Source of the DNA: an uncultured bacterium | GTDB lineage: Bacteria; CAIWAD01 | DNA length: 64,000 nt | Reading direction: 5' to 3' | NCBI GenBank assembly: GCA_903910645.1 | Contig: CAIWAD010000256.1 | Span: 1 to 64,000 of the forward strand | Shown here: positions 28,268 through 37,603 of the stretch, in pieces | Layout of the letters: every line of letters starts with the position of its first letter | Numbering within the stretch: position 1 is the first letter of the stretch | Program-made: the position numbers and the translations under genes | Notes under the pieces: generated by a model | Seen by the model: only the letters and a program-made list of their open reading frames with translations | Databases searched by the model: none | Told to the model about the DNA's origin: nothing

Positions 28268-29647
28268 TTAGAAGCGCAGCCCCTGCATGAAGTCCCGGGC
28301 GCTCAGTCCGTCGCAGGAGAAGATCAGCTCCTTCACACGGGCACGACCGGCCTGGTCCAGCACGGGCGCCGCCAGGCCGCCGAACTTGGCATCCAGGTCC
28401 TCCTGGGTCATGGGCTCGCGGGGATCCCCCTTGGGATACTCCAGATACTCTTCAAAGTCCCGGCCGTCCCTGGTGTAAATGCGCACGCGGCTGGGCTGCT
28501 TAGCGGGGAACATCTGCTCGAATTCCAGGGAGGCCTCGCCCTGGATGCGGTCAATGACTTCGCGAATGGCGGGGTCGTTGATTTTCTCATCACTGAAACT
28601 GGCTGTGGTGATCTGCCCATCCACAATGGCCGCCGCGATGCAATAGGGCAGGCTGTGGTCGGCGGTCTCGCGACTCTCCGGACGGTACTTGTGCGGGTCG
28701 AAGAGGATGTCGCACGCGCGGGCGATGGTGGTCACGATCACCTTCTCCACATCCTGCCAGACCAGCCCGCCCTTTTTCATGGCCTTCAGCGTGGCGCTCA
28801 GATGGGTGTGGGTCAGGGCTTCCGTGGGGAAGGCCTTCATGCCGCATTCCAGGATCTTCCAGGCACGCCCCCCCTGGCTGCCCGGCAGGGCGCCCAGCAG
28901 GGCATCCTCATCCCAACCACTGCCAAAGCAGTGCTGGAAACCCTCCTTGCCCTCAAAGACCGCCTCCGTGCCAGTGTATCCGCGCTGGGCCATGAGGGCG
29001 GCCTGTACGCCGGCCTGCACGGCCAGCGGATCCACCGTGTTCTTCATCATGGTCAGCTTGCCCGCCGTGGGGCAACCAATGGTGTGGCTGTGGCAGCCGG
29101 CAATGCCAATGGCGTGCACCAGCTGGTCCTCGTTCAAGCCCAACAGCCAACCGGCCACCAGGGGGCTTACGAACTGGGTGAGGGTGGCGTGATGCCAGCC
29201 GCGCTCACGCACACCGGGGGTGGCGAAAAGGCAGAGGCGCTGCTCGAATTCGTAGGCCAGCAGGATGGCCTTCAACACATCGGCCATGCTGCGGTCGGCC
29301 AGTTCGCCCGCCGCCAGGGCCGCCGGAATGATGTCCGAGGGATGGCTGGGGTCTTCCTTCCAGTAGATGTCGTTGAAATCCAGGGCGCGAATCATCAGGC
29401 TGTTCACTAGGCTGGCGCTGATGGCAGGCAGGCGGGTGCCGAAGCCAATGAGCGTGGCTTCCTCCCTCCCCCCCATGTCCGAGTAGAGTTCCTTCAAGGC
29501 CTTCACATCCCGGGTTTGCACACTGCCGTAGGCGCAGCCCACGGAATCGTACAAGAAGCGCCGGGCCTGGTGCAGCACCTCGGCGGGAATGTCCTGGCGG
29601 TCCAGGCTCAAGGCGAACTGGGCCATCTGGCGGGAAAAGCTGATCAT
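28268..29647 (-). CDS. MmgE/PrpD family protein (2-methylcitrate dehydratase-like)
   Basis: DSVGCAYGS, ALDFNDIYWKEDPSHPSDIIPAALAAGE, HTIGCPTAGKLTMMKNTVDPLAVQAG. Confidence 0.88.
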   Translation of the reverse strand: MISFSRQMAQFALSLDRQDIPAEVLHQARRFLYDSVGCAYGSVQTRDVKALKELYSDMGGREEATLIGFGTRLPAISASLVNSLMIRALDFNDIYWKEDPSHPSDIIPAALAAGELADRSMADVLKAILLAYEFEQRLCLFATPGVRERGWHHATLTQFVSPLVAGWLLGLNEDQLVHAIGIAGCHSHTIGCPTAGKLTMMKNTVDPLAVQAGVQAALMAQRGYTGTEAVFEGKEGFQHCFGSGWDEDALLGALPGSQGGRAWKILECGMKAFPTEALTHTHLSATLKAMKKGGLVWQDVEKVIVTTIARACDILFDPHKYRPESRETADHSLPYCIAAAIVDGQITTASFSDEKINDPAIREVIDRIQGEASLEFEQMFPAKQPSRVRIYTRDGRDFEEYLEYPKGDPREPMTQEDLDAKFGGLAAPVLDQAGRARVKELIFSCDGLSARDFMQGLRF

Positions 29648-29763
29648 GGGATCCTCATGTGGTGTCGTGGTTGCTTTCGGTCCATGGAACCGAAGTCAAG
29701 GTAACACCCGGTCTGGGCGGGCAGAAACGCGTGATGAAGCCTTCGTTCCACGCCGCAGCTTCC

Positions 29764-29816
29764 GTCCTCGAGTCACGAAGTCCTGCTCAGGGCCAGCGGT
29801 TCTCTTCTCGTTCTCG
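29764..29816. repeat. dispersed TCTCG-rich intergenic repeat, copy C
   Basis: GTCCTCGAGTCACGAAGTCCTGCTCAGGGCCAGCGGTTCTCTTCTCGTTCTCG; aligns with copy B (6790-6836). Confidence 0.5.
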
Positions 29817-29923
29817 CCTGCGCGCCGCGCTGCTGGAATTCCGCGAGCGACAGCGATCCCCCATGCACTGCTGCCCGCAGCGCATTCGAGGCTCGAGATC
29901 GGGCTGAAGATTTGGCTTTGGTC

Positions 29924-31753
29924 CTACCCGGCCAGGCGATCCTTGTGGTCGCTGGTGAGATACATGCCTTCAATCACTTCGTGGTACTTCTCCAGCACAT
30001 AGGCGCGCTTGATCTTCAAGCTGGGGGTCAGCTCCCCCGTCTCGATGGAGAACTCGGAACCCAGCACGCTGAACTTGCGCACGCGCTCGTAGTTGGCCAG
30101 ATCCTTGCTCAGGCGCTGGATTTCCTTGTCAATGCGCTCGTAGACCTCGGGATGGTCGGCAATTTCCTGGGTTCCGGGAGGCGGCGAACCTTCGTGCAGG
30201 CCCAGCACTTCACGCAAGAGGGAGAAGTTGGGCACGATCAGGGCGCTGATGAAGTTGCGGTGGTCGCCCACCAGCATCACCTGCTCCACCAGGGGACTGG
30301 TCAGGAGCAGGTTCTCGATGGGCTGGGGGGCAATGTTCTTGCCGCCGCTGGTGACAATGAGATTCTTCTTGCGGTCGGTGATCACCACAAAGCCCTGGGC
30401 ATCCACATGGCCAATGTCGCCTGTGTGCAGCCAGCCGTCGATGATGGTGTGGGCGGACTCCTCCGGCCTGCCGAAGTAGCCCTTCATGATGTTCTCGCCC
30501 CGGGCCAGGATCTCTCCATCGGCGGCGATTTTCAATTCAACCCCGGGAAACACCTTGCCCACACTGCCGAAACGCACATGGCCGGGATGGTTGGCGCTGA
30601 TCACCGGGCTGGATTCCGTCAGACCATAGCCTTCATAGATCTGCAGGCCCACGGATAGGAAGAACTCCCCCAGGTCCCGGCGCAGGGGCGCGCCGCCACT
30701 AACGGCGAAACGCAGGCGGCCGCCGGTGCGCTCGCGGATTTTTCCAAAAACCAGCCGGTCCGCCACGCACAGGCCGGGACGCGACAAGGCCCCGGGCTCC
30801 TGTCCTTCCAGCTTGCGCTGGGCGGCGGCCTGTCCCACGCCCAAGGCCCAGTTGAAGATGGCCTGCTTCACCTTTGGCCCCTTCATGGCGTTCTCCAGGA
30901 TGCGCCCGTGGATCTTTTCGAAGAGGCGGGGCACGGCGATGAGGATGGTGGGTTTGGCAATGGGCAGGTCCTCGCCCACACTGGTGATGTCCTTGGCGTA
31001 ATACACGGAGGCGCCCACGGAGACGGGGAAATAGTAGCCGGCCATGCGCTCGAAGATGTGCGACAAAGGCAGGAAGGACAGGAAGACATCCTGCTCGTCA
31101 ATGTGGTAGCGCTCCTGGGCGCCGCGGATGTTGCTGATGATGTTGCGGTGGGTGAGCATCACCCCCTTCTGGTCGCCCGTGGTGCCGGAAGTGTAGATGA
31201 AGGTGAACACATCATCGGGTTGGCGTTTGGCGGCCAGTTCCCGCGCTTCCCCGGGAAACTCCCGTCGCCGATCCTCGCCCTCTTCAAGCAGGCTTTCAAA
31301 GGTGCGCCATCCAGGCAGCCCGGCCCCCTCCCCTTCGAACTGGATGATGGTCCGCAATTCCGGCAACTGCTCGCGGCACTTGAGCAGCTTGTTCAGCTGG
31401 CGGTCGTCCTCCACCGCCACCGTGTTGGCGCCGCTGTCCGCCAGCACCTTCTGCACCAAATGGGAAGGCAGGCTGGGATACACCGGCACCACGATTACGC
31501 CGCAAAAGAGCGCCGCCATGTCCATGAGCATCCACTCGTGACGATTGGAGCTAAGAATGGCCAGTCGATCCCCTTCCTTCACGCCCGCCTGGCGCAGGCC
31601 GGCGCACACGCCTTCCACCAGCAGCAGGGTCTCCGCCCAGGTGCGGGTGGTGAAGCCCGTGGCGGTGCGAATGCCATAAGCCACACGGTCGGGCACACGA
31701 TCCGCCGTGGCTAAAAAGATGCCCGGCAAGGTGAGAGGCTGTGCAGTGCTCAT
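29924..31753 (-). CDS. long-chain acyl-CoA synthetase (AMP-forming)
   Basis: VFTFIYTSGTTGDQKGVMLTHRN; GYGLTESSPVIS; GWLHTGDIGHVDAQGFVVITDRKKNLIVTSGGKNIAPQPIE. Confidence 0.93.
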   Translation of the reverse strand: MSTAQPLTLPGIFLATADRVPDRVAYGIRTATGFTTRTWAETLLLVEGVCAGLRQAGVKEGDRLAILSSNRHEWMLMDMAALFCGVIVVPVYPSLPSHLVQKVLADSGANTVAVEDDRQLNKLLKCREQLPELRTIIQFEGEGAGLPGWRTFESLLEEGEDRRREFPGEARELAAKRQPDDVFTFIYTSGTTGDQKGVMLTHRNIISNIRGAQERYHIDEQDVFLSFLPLSHIFERMAGYYFPVSVGASVYYAKDITSVGEDLPIAKPTILIAVPRLFEKIHGRILENAMKGPKVKQAIFNWALGVGQAAAQRKLEGQEPGALSRPGLCVADRLVFGKIRERTGGRLRFAVSGGAPLRRDLGEFFLSVGLQIYEGYGLTESSPVISANHPGHVRFGSVGKVFPGVELKIAADGEILARGENIMKGYFGRPEESAHTIIDGWLHTGDIGHVDAQGFVVITDRKKNLIVTSGGKNIAPQPIENLLLTSPLVEQVMLVGDHRNFISALIVPNFSLLREVLGLHEGSPPPGTQEIADHPEVYERIDKEIQRLSKDLANYERVRKFSVLGSEFSIETGELTPSLKIKRAYVLEKYHEVIEGMYLTSDHKDRLAG

Positions 31754-31955
31754 GGAAGTCCTCGGCTTGTGGGTGATGCGCATGGGAGGCCCGGTTGCGG
31801 GTAGCGATCCGGGGCCGCGGCCAATATGCTGAAAGGCAAAGGAGCTTGAACCTTGTTCAGCCCGCTTTTTTGCCTCAGGATCTGGCTTTGAAGACCCAAC
31901 ACTTGGGGCGTGCGCACCAACAAGACTGAGAAGTGGAGCACTTCACCTTGAACCG

Positions 31956-32007
31956 TAGTCTCGTTAATCCTCGATTCTCGTCCTCGAGCCTCGCACTCAA
32001 GCCTCGT
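31956..32007. repeat. degenerate TCTCG-rich intergenic repeat, copy D
   Basis: TAGTCTCGTTAATCCTCGATTCTCGTCCTCGAGCCTCGCACTCAAGCCTCG; shares TCTCGTCCTCGAG words with the other sites. Confidence 0.4.
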
Positions 32008-32056
32008 GCAGACCCGAAGGTGATGACCGCTGCGCGGGCGGCAGCTGTCTGCTGCC

Positions 32057-32120
32057 CTGTCAATCCCGCGATAACGGGAACCCATGGCGTGAAGAGATCC
32101 CGGCTTTGCTGGGATGACAG
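32057..32120. repeat. REP-like nested palindromic element
   Basis: CTGTCAATCCCGCGATAACGGGAACCCATGGCGTGAAGAGATCCCGGCTTTGCTGGGATGACAG: outer inverted ends CTGTCA(A)TCCC/GGGATGACAG plus two internal hairpins. Confidence 0.6.
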
Positions 32121-32226
32121 TGCTCAAGATGGAATGCGGCATGCTCAGCGCCCATGCGATTCGTCCCTGGGCGGGCACTACATCGCCCATCTGAGAACGA
32201 GAGCTGCTGTGAGTCCTGGGATCTGC

Positions 32227-33519
32227 TTAGCGCAGGTCCAGCTCTCTTCCCTGGCGCTGCATCAGGCTGCCAGCCACCACAAGCAGCCCCGCCGCGGTCC
32301 AGAAGGCCGCGCTCCAGCCCAAAGTCTCCTTGATGAACAGACCCAGCAATGGGCCCAGCAAGCCGCGAAAGCCTGTCAGCGTCACATGGATGCCCTGGTA
32401 AAGGGCGCCGTCCTCATCCCCCGCGAAGACCAGACTGCTCATGGACCAGGCCACGGCTACTCCGCTCATGGCCATGCCCTGTAGCAGGAAGGCGAGGTAG
32501 AAGGGGACCAGGCGGATTTCCGCCGGCAGGTAGAGGCAAGTGGACAGAAGCAGGGGAAAGAGCGCCAGGAGCAGAAAGACGCCGCCGCAGAAGGTGGCGG
32601 GATTGTAGCGGTCGTGGAAGCGGCCCATCAAGGGCAAGGTGAGCACGCCGCCCAGGCGCAGCAGGGCCAGTTGCCCCACGCTGATCTGGCTGTAGGACAG
32701 GCCCAGTCCCTCCACCAGATAACCAGGCTGCACGGTGGAGATGATGAAAAATGCCAGCCCGTAGATCATGAACTGGCCTTCCCAGCGGGCGAAATCCCGG
32801 TTGCGGTCCAGCACCTGGCGCATGCGGCGCACTGGCTGCACCAACTGATGCCAAGTGGGAATGCGCCCCATCCAATCCGGACTGCTCAAGGCGGGACGCT
32901 GGTGGGCGAAAGCGGGATTGTCCGGCATGCGGTGCCAGATGAGGCGTTCGCCCACTCCCACCACCGCCACCACCAGGAAGAGCCAGCGCCAGTTCTCCGG
33001 CCCGGCGTCCAGGAAGCGGCCGGTAGGCCAGGATGCCAGCAGGATGATGGCACTGGTGGCGGCGGCCAGTCGGCTGTAGATGCCGCTGCGGCGTGCGGCG
33101 GGATAGTTGGCCTGCATGACTCGGTTGCGCAGGGGAATGGTCAGGCTGTTGCCCAATTCGTAGAGCAGGAGCAAGGCCAGGAGGACGGGCATGTTGCCAT
33201 AGCCAGTCATGAAGACCAGGGGAAGTATGCCGAAGGCCGCCGCCCACACGAAGAGCCGACGCCAGCGCGTGACCATGCGGATGAGTTCCGCCCAGTACAC
33301 GCTTAGCAGGAAGCAAAGTGGCGCCACCATCATCATCAAGGTGATCTGCCAGTCCGTGGCGGCCAGGCTCTTCTTGGCAATGGTGGAGCCGAACTGCATG
33401 CCCGTCTGCAGCAGGGCTTCAAAGGGCACGGCCCACCATTGCAGGCGCAATGTGCGCTTCTCCAGCTCCAGAGGATGGAACTCAGCCACGGCCCTCTTCC
33501 TTCCGCTCCAGGTGGTCAA
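32227..33519 (-). CDS. major facilitator superfamily (MFS) transporter; GTG at 33489 is an alternative start
   Basis: 12-TM-like hydrophobicity; NRVMQANYPAARRSGIYSR, SGVAVAWSMSSLVFAGDEDGALYQGIHVTLTGFRGLLGPLLG. Confidence 0.75.
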   Translation of the reverse strand: MTTWSGRKRAVAEFHPLELEKRTLRLQWWAVPFEALLQTGMQFGSTIAKKSLAATDWQITLMMMVAPLCFLLSVYWAELIRMVTRWRRLFVWAAAFGILPLVFMTGYGNMPVLLALLLLYELGNSLTIPLRNRVMQANYPAARRSGIYSRLAAATSAIILLASWPTGRFLDAGPENWRWLFLVVAVVGVGERLIWHRMPDNPAFAHQRPALSSPDWMGRIPTWHQLVQPVRRMRQVLDRNRDFARWEGQFMIYGLAFFIISTVQPGYLVEGLGLSYSQISVGQLALLRLGGVLTLPLMGRFHDRYNPATFCGGVFLLLALFPLLLSTCLYLPAEIRLVPFYLAFLLQGMAMSGVAVAWSMSSLVFAGDEDGALYQGIHVTLTGFRGLLGPLLGLFIKETLGWSAAFWTAAGLLVVAGSLMQRQGRELDLR

Positions 33520-34879
33520 GGGAGGGCGCCTCGCCCCGTTCCCGCCACCAGTGTTCAGCCAGTTCGCGCAAACGCTGGGCCGATGCCTTCAAACCCTCGG
33601 CCTCGGCGGGCCAGGGCAGCAAGGCCACCGGGTGCCAGTGGCGGGGAATGCCCACCAGAAGCTGGCGCACGCTCTGCAGCTCCAGCTCAGCGCCCTCTTT
33701 CCACTGCACGAAGGCCACCGGGCGCTCTCCCCAGTGGTCATCCCGCACTGGCACCACCATGGCCAGCCGCAAGGCCGGCAAGCTTAGCAGGGCCTCCTCC
33801 ACGCGCTCCGGCGGGATTTTCTCTCCCCCCGAGACCAGCACGCGATCCAGGCGACCCTGAACCTGAAGGCGACCCTTGCGCCAATAGCCCACATCTCCGC
33901 TGCGCCACACGGATTCAGCAGGACTCCTGGGCCGACCCCTTTCGTCCAGCACAATCTGGCTCAAACATGGGGAAGCCACGCAAATGCGCCCCTCCTCCAT
34001 CCACAGCCGGTGCGGCGCATGGGGGCAACCCGCGGGCGGTGGACCTTCCCTTTTCCATTGAGCCAAGTCCACCACACAAATGGCGGACCCCGTTTCCGTG
34101 GATCCATAGCCCATCCACAGGGGCCAGCCCAAGTCCAGGGCCTGCCGCGCCAGGCGGGAAGGCAAGGCCGCGCCGCCCATCAGCACCCCGCGCAACCGGG
34201 CAGGATCCTCTCCACCCTCCACCAGACGGGCCAGTTGGGTGGGCACCAGGGAGATCCAGCTTGCCTGGGCTGCCGGCTTGTCCGCCTGGCGGGGAACCAG
34301 CAGGGCGCAGCCACCTGCAAGGGCCCTGAAGAGTGGCGCCAGGCCGCCCACATGATCCATGGGCAGCGACAGTTGCCACACATCCCGCGGCCCCACCTGC
34401 AAACGCAGGCAGAGGGCCCTGGCATGCAACACCAGGTTCTCCACCCCATGCTGGATCCAGCGGGGGCCACCCATGCTGCCGGAACTGCGCAAAAGCACGC
34501 GCCCCGGAAGTCCGCGGGGTGGACGCGAATCCGTGGCCAAGGGCATGTCCTTCTCCAGATCGGGCAGGGAAGGCAGCTGTGTCCCGGCCGTGGCCCGCAG
34601 GCCCAATCGACAGGCCTCCTGGGCCAGCTCGCCCAGTGGTGCCCGCAGCGGCAGCACGGCCACTTCCGCGCCAGCCTGCCACAAGGCCAGCAAATGGACC
34701 AAGGCCTCGCGGTCCGCGCGTGGCCACCAGCCAACGCGGTCCCCCGGACGCAGTCCCGCCCTTGCCAGGCGGGCCGCAAGAGCGCGCACCAACTGGGCCG
34801 TGGATCGGCGGCTTGGGGTCTGTCCGCCATCCATGATCCAGGGTCGCAGGGGCCAGGCGCACAGGCAGTCTGTCAACAT
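33482..34879 (-). CDS. menE: o-succinylbenzoate--CoA ligase
   Basis: AMP-forming ligase motifs (LLRSSGSMGGPRWIQH, MGYGSTETGSAI, RLDRVLVSGGEKIPPERVEEAL) within a men gene run. Confidence 0.88.
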   Translation of the reverse strand: MLTDCLCAWPLRPWIMDGGQTPSRRSTAQLVRALAARLARAGLRPGDRVGWWPRADREALVHLLALWQAGAEVAVLPLRAPLGELAQEACRLGLRATAGTQLPSLPDLEKDMPLATDSRPPRGLPGRVLLRSSGSMGGPRWIQHGVENLVLHARALCLRLQVGPRDVWQLSLPMDHVGGLAPLFRALAGGCALLVPRQADKPAAQASWISLVPTQLARLVEGGEDPARLRGVLMGGAALPSRLARQALDLGWPLWMGYGSTETGSAICVVDLAQWKREGPPPAGCPHAPHRLWMEEGRICVASPCLSQIVLDERGRPRSPAESVWRSGDVGYWRKGRLQVQGRLDRVLVSGGEKIPPERVEEALLSLPALRLAMVVPVRDDHWGERPVAFVQWKEGAELELQSVRQLLVGIPRHWHPVALLPWPAEAEGLKASAQRLRELAEHWWRERGEAPSLDHLERKEEGRG

Positions 34880-35850
34880 GTGGAATCCCACAGCCGCCAA
34901 GCCTCATCCAGCACCCTGCCCGTGAACCAGCGCGCAGTGCCCAGTCCAGGCGCCGTGCCGGGCACCAGGGCGGCAAGACTGCGCAGGGCCAGCATGCCCC
35001 GCGGACTCTCGAAGGACGAGCTGATAATGGGAAGGGGTGTGCCCTGGACCTTCATGCCACCCAGCAGGCCCAGCACCTTGCCCAATCCCAGCAGTTGCGG
35101 CTTCAGCACCCAGGCGCGGGGCTGAACCATTTCCTCTCCCTGGGCGTACGACTGGCGCAGATCCAGGGCAAGGGGCCATGTTCCCTGCCGTTGATAAGCC
35201 TCCAATTCCGCCCTTGTGGACACGGGATCCTCCATGTGCGCAACATCCACCGATGCACAGAGGCTTTGGATGCGCAGGGCCTCCTCCAGGCTCCAGCGGC
35301 CATTGGCATCCAGACGCAACTCAAGTCCTGAACCATGGCGGCCCAGCTCCACAAGCCCGGCAGCCTCATCCTCCACTGCGGCGCGCGCCACTTTCACTTT
35401 CACCACACGCGCCTTTCCCGCTTCCCGCCACTCATCCACCCAATGTGCGGGTGGACCCACCAGCAGAGCGGCACTCTCAGGCGCCTCCTCCGGCAAGGTG
35501 GACACCAGCCCAGCGGCCTGGGACCACGCCCAACCCAAGGCCCACACCAGGCTGGGTGGAACGCCCTGCTGTTGCAGACCTCGCTCAAGGGCCGCCAGCA
35601 CGGCCAGGTCTCCCTGCCCTTCATCCAGCTCATCCAGCACGCGCCGCACGGCGGGCAGGTGCTTCAGCAGATCCTCCACCGCCTCGGCATGCAGGCCCGG
35701 CAGAGGCGCGGCCTCGGTGTAGACACTTCCCCTCCCACAATCCAGGCGCAGCTCCAGCACCGTGCGCCTTGTGAATGACCGGGCAGGCTCAGTGGTCAAA
35801 GGGAGCGCCAGCTCCCAATGGGAGAAGCGGTGGAAGAGCGCGGCCTTCAC
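34873..35850 (-). CDS. menC: o-succinylbenzoate synthase
   Basis: Enolase superfamily: VKVKVA, LRLDANGRWS, MEDPVS, VLKPQLLG, ISSSFESPRGMLAL. Confidence 0.87.
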   Translation of the reverse strand: MKAALFHRFSHWELALPLTTEPARSFTRRTVLELRLDCGRGSVYTEAAPLPGLHAEAVEDLLKHLPAVRRVLDELDEGQGDLAVLAALERGLQQQGVPPSLVWALGWAWSQAAGLVSTLPEEAPESAALLVGPPAHWVDEWREAGKARVVKVKVARAAVEDEAAGLVELGRHGSGLELRLDANGRWSLEEALRIQSLCASVDVAHMEDPVSTRAELEAYQRQGTWPLALDLRQSYAQGEEMVQPRAWVLKPQLLGLGKVLGLLGGMKVQGTPLPIISSSFESPRGMLALRSLAALVPGTAPGLGTARWFTGRVLDEAWRLWDSTC

Positions 35851-36767
35851 CGGAACAGATCCAGGCAGGCGGCGCTGAAGAGGAGGGCATAAAAGAGTTC
35901 CAGGCGCCCCACCAATCCCAGCAGGCGGTTCATGGCCTGGCCGAAGCGCTCATCGCGGGAAGGCTGCGGCGGAAGGGCTCGCCACAGCAGGGGAAACAAG
36001 ACCAGGAGCAGCAGTCCGGGTGCCAGGAGCTCCACGGGGGCGGACCTTTGTTGGGCTTGGCCAAAGGGAATGAGCGCCGCCACAAGCAGGACCAGTCGGA
36101 ACTCCCCGCGCACAAAGGCAGGCCCCAGGCGCACAGCCAGCGTGCCTTTGCCCGTCTGGCTGTCCTCCAGCGTGTCGCGGAAATTATTCACCGCCAGCAG
36201 GGCCACGCTGAAGCATCCCGCCGCCACACCCGCCCACAGGGCCATTGGTGACCACTGGAGGGTCTGCACATAGGTGGTGCCTGCCACGGCCACCGGACCG
36301 AAGCAGATGAAGGCGAAGACATCTCCCAGGCCCAAATAGGCCAAAGGCGCGGGACCACCCGTGTAGAGCAAGCCCAGCGCCACGCTGCCCAGGCCGATGA
36401 AGAGGATGGGCCAGCCGCCCCTGGCCAGCAGGTAGGCGCCCAGCAGCACGGCCAGACCAAAGCAGATCATGAAGGCCATCTTCACCTGGCTGGCGTTGAT
36501 GTGCCCGCTGTGCAGACCCCGGCGGGGCCCCAGGCGGGCTCCCGTGTCCGCTCCACGCCGGGCGTCGAAGAAGTCGTTGGCCAGATTTGTGCCCACCTGG
36601 ATGAGCAGGGCGCACACCAGGGCCGCCAGGGCGGCCCAAAGGTGGAAGCCACCCTCCCGGTGGGCAATGGCCGATCCCATCAGCACCGGGGCCACCGCCG
36701 CCCACAGGGTCTTGGGGCGCGCGGCCAGCAGCCAGGCGCCCGGCACGCCGCTGGTGGCGGTCGCCAT
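35847..36767 (-). CDS. menA: 1,4-dihydroxy-2-naphthoate polyprenyltransferase
   Basis: UbiA family: ARPKTLWAAVAPVLMGSA; NLANDFFDARRGADT; NNFRDTLEDSQTGKGTLAVRLG. Confidence 0.92.
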   Translation of the reverse strand: MATATSGVPGAWLLAARPKTLWAAVAPVLMGSAIAHREGGFHLWAALAALVCALLIQVGTNLANDFFDARRGADTGARLGPRRGLHSGHINASQVKMAFMICFGLAVLLGAYLLARGGWPILFIGLGSVALGLLYTGGPAPLAYLGLGDVFAFICFGPVAVAGTTYVQTLQWSPMALWAGVAAGCFSVALLAVNNFRDTLEDSQTGKGTLAVRLGPAFVRGEFRLVLLVAALIPFGQAQQRSAPVELLAPGLLLLVLFPLLWRALPPQPSRDERFGQAMNRLLGLVGRLELFYALLFSAACLDLFR

Positions 36768-37603
36768 CAGGGTCTCCGCGGGAAACGCGCGAAATCCGGT
36801 CGGCGCTTCTCCACATAGGCATTGCGGCCTTCCTGGCCCTCCTCGCTCAGGTAATAGAGGAGGGTGGCGTTGCCTGCCAGCTCCTGCAGACCCGCCTGGC
36901 CATCACAATCCGCGTTCATGGCGGCCTTCAGGCAGCGCAGGGCCAGGGGAGAATGGGCCAGCATCTCCCGGCACCACTGCAAGGTTTCCTCCTCCAGGCG
37001 CGCCAGCGGCACCACCGTGTTCACCAAGCCCATTTCCAGGGCCTGGGCGGCATCATACTGACGGCACAGGAACCAGATCTCCCGGGCCTTCTTCTGGCCC
37101 ACAACACGCGCCAGATAGCTGGACCCGTAACCACCATCGAAGGAGCCCACCTTGGGTCCCGTCTGGCCGAAACGAGCGTTGTCCGCGGCAATGCTCAAGT
37201 CACACACCAGGTGCAGCACATGTCCGCCCCCAATGGCCCATCCGGCGATCATGGCCACCACCGGCTTGGGGCAAACGCGGATCTCCCGCTGCAGGTCCAG
37301 CACATTCAGGCGCTCCACGCCGCCCTCGTCCCTGTAGCCGGCATCGCCGCGGATCTTCTGGTCGCCACCACTGCAAAAGGCCTTGTCACCCTGGCCGGTG
37401 AACACCACCACTCCAACGGAGGCGTCCTCCCTTGCCAGATCCAGGGCCCGTCGCATCTCCGAAACCGTCTGGGGCCGGAAGGCGTTGTGCCGTTCCGGTC
37501 GGCAGATGGTGATCTTGGCCACACCCGCCGCATCCCCGTCTGGCGTACCCAGCTCGTAGCGGATATCCGTCCACTCCCCCACCATCGTCCAGCGCTCACT
37601 CAT
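36767..37603 (-). CDS. menB: 1,4-dihydroxy-2-naphthoyl-CoA synthase
   Basis: [86 protein letters not shown]. Confidence 0.95.
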   Translation of the reverse strand: MSERWTMVGEWTDIRYELGTPDGDAAGVAKITICRPERHNAFRPQTVSEMRRALDLAREDASVGVVVFTGQGDKAFCSGGDQKIRGDAGYRDEGGVERLNVLDLQREIRVCPKPVVAMIAGWAIGGGHVLHLVCDLSIAADNARFGQTGPKVGSFDGGYGSSYLARVVGQKKAREIWFLCRQYDAAQALEMGLVNTVVPLARLEEETLQWCREMLAHSPLALRCLKAAMNADCDGQAGLQELAGNATLLYYLSEEGQEGRNAYVEKRRPDFARFPRRP

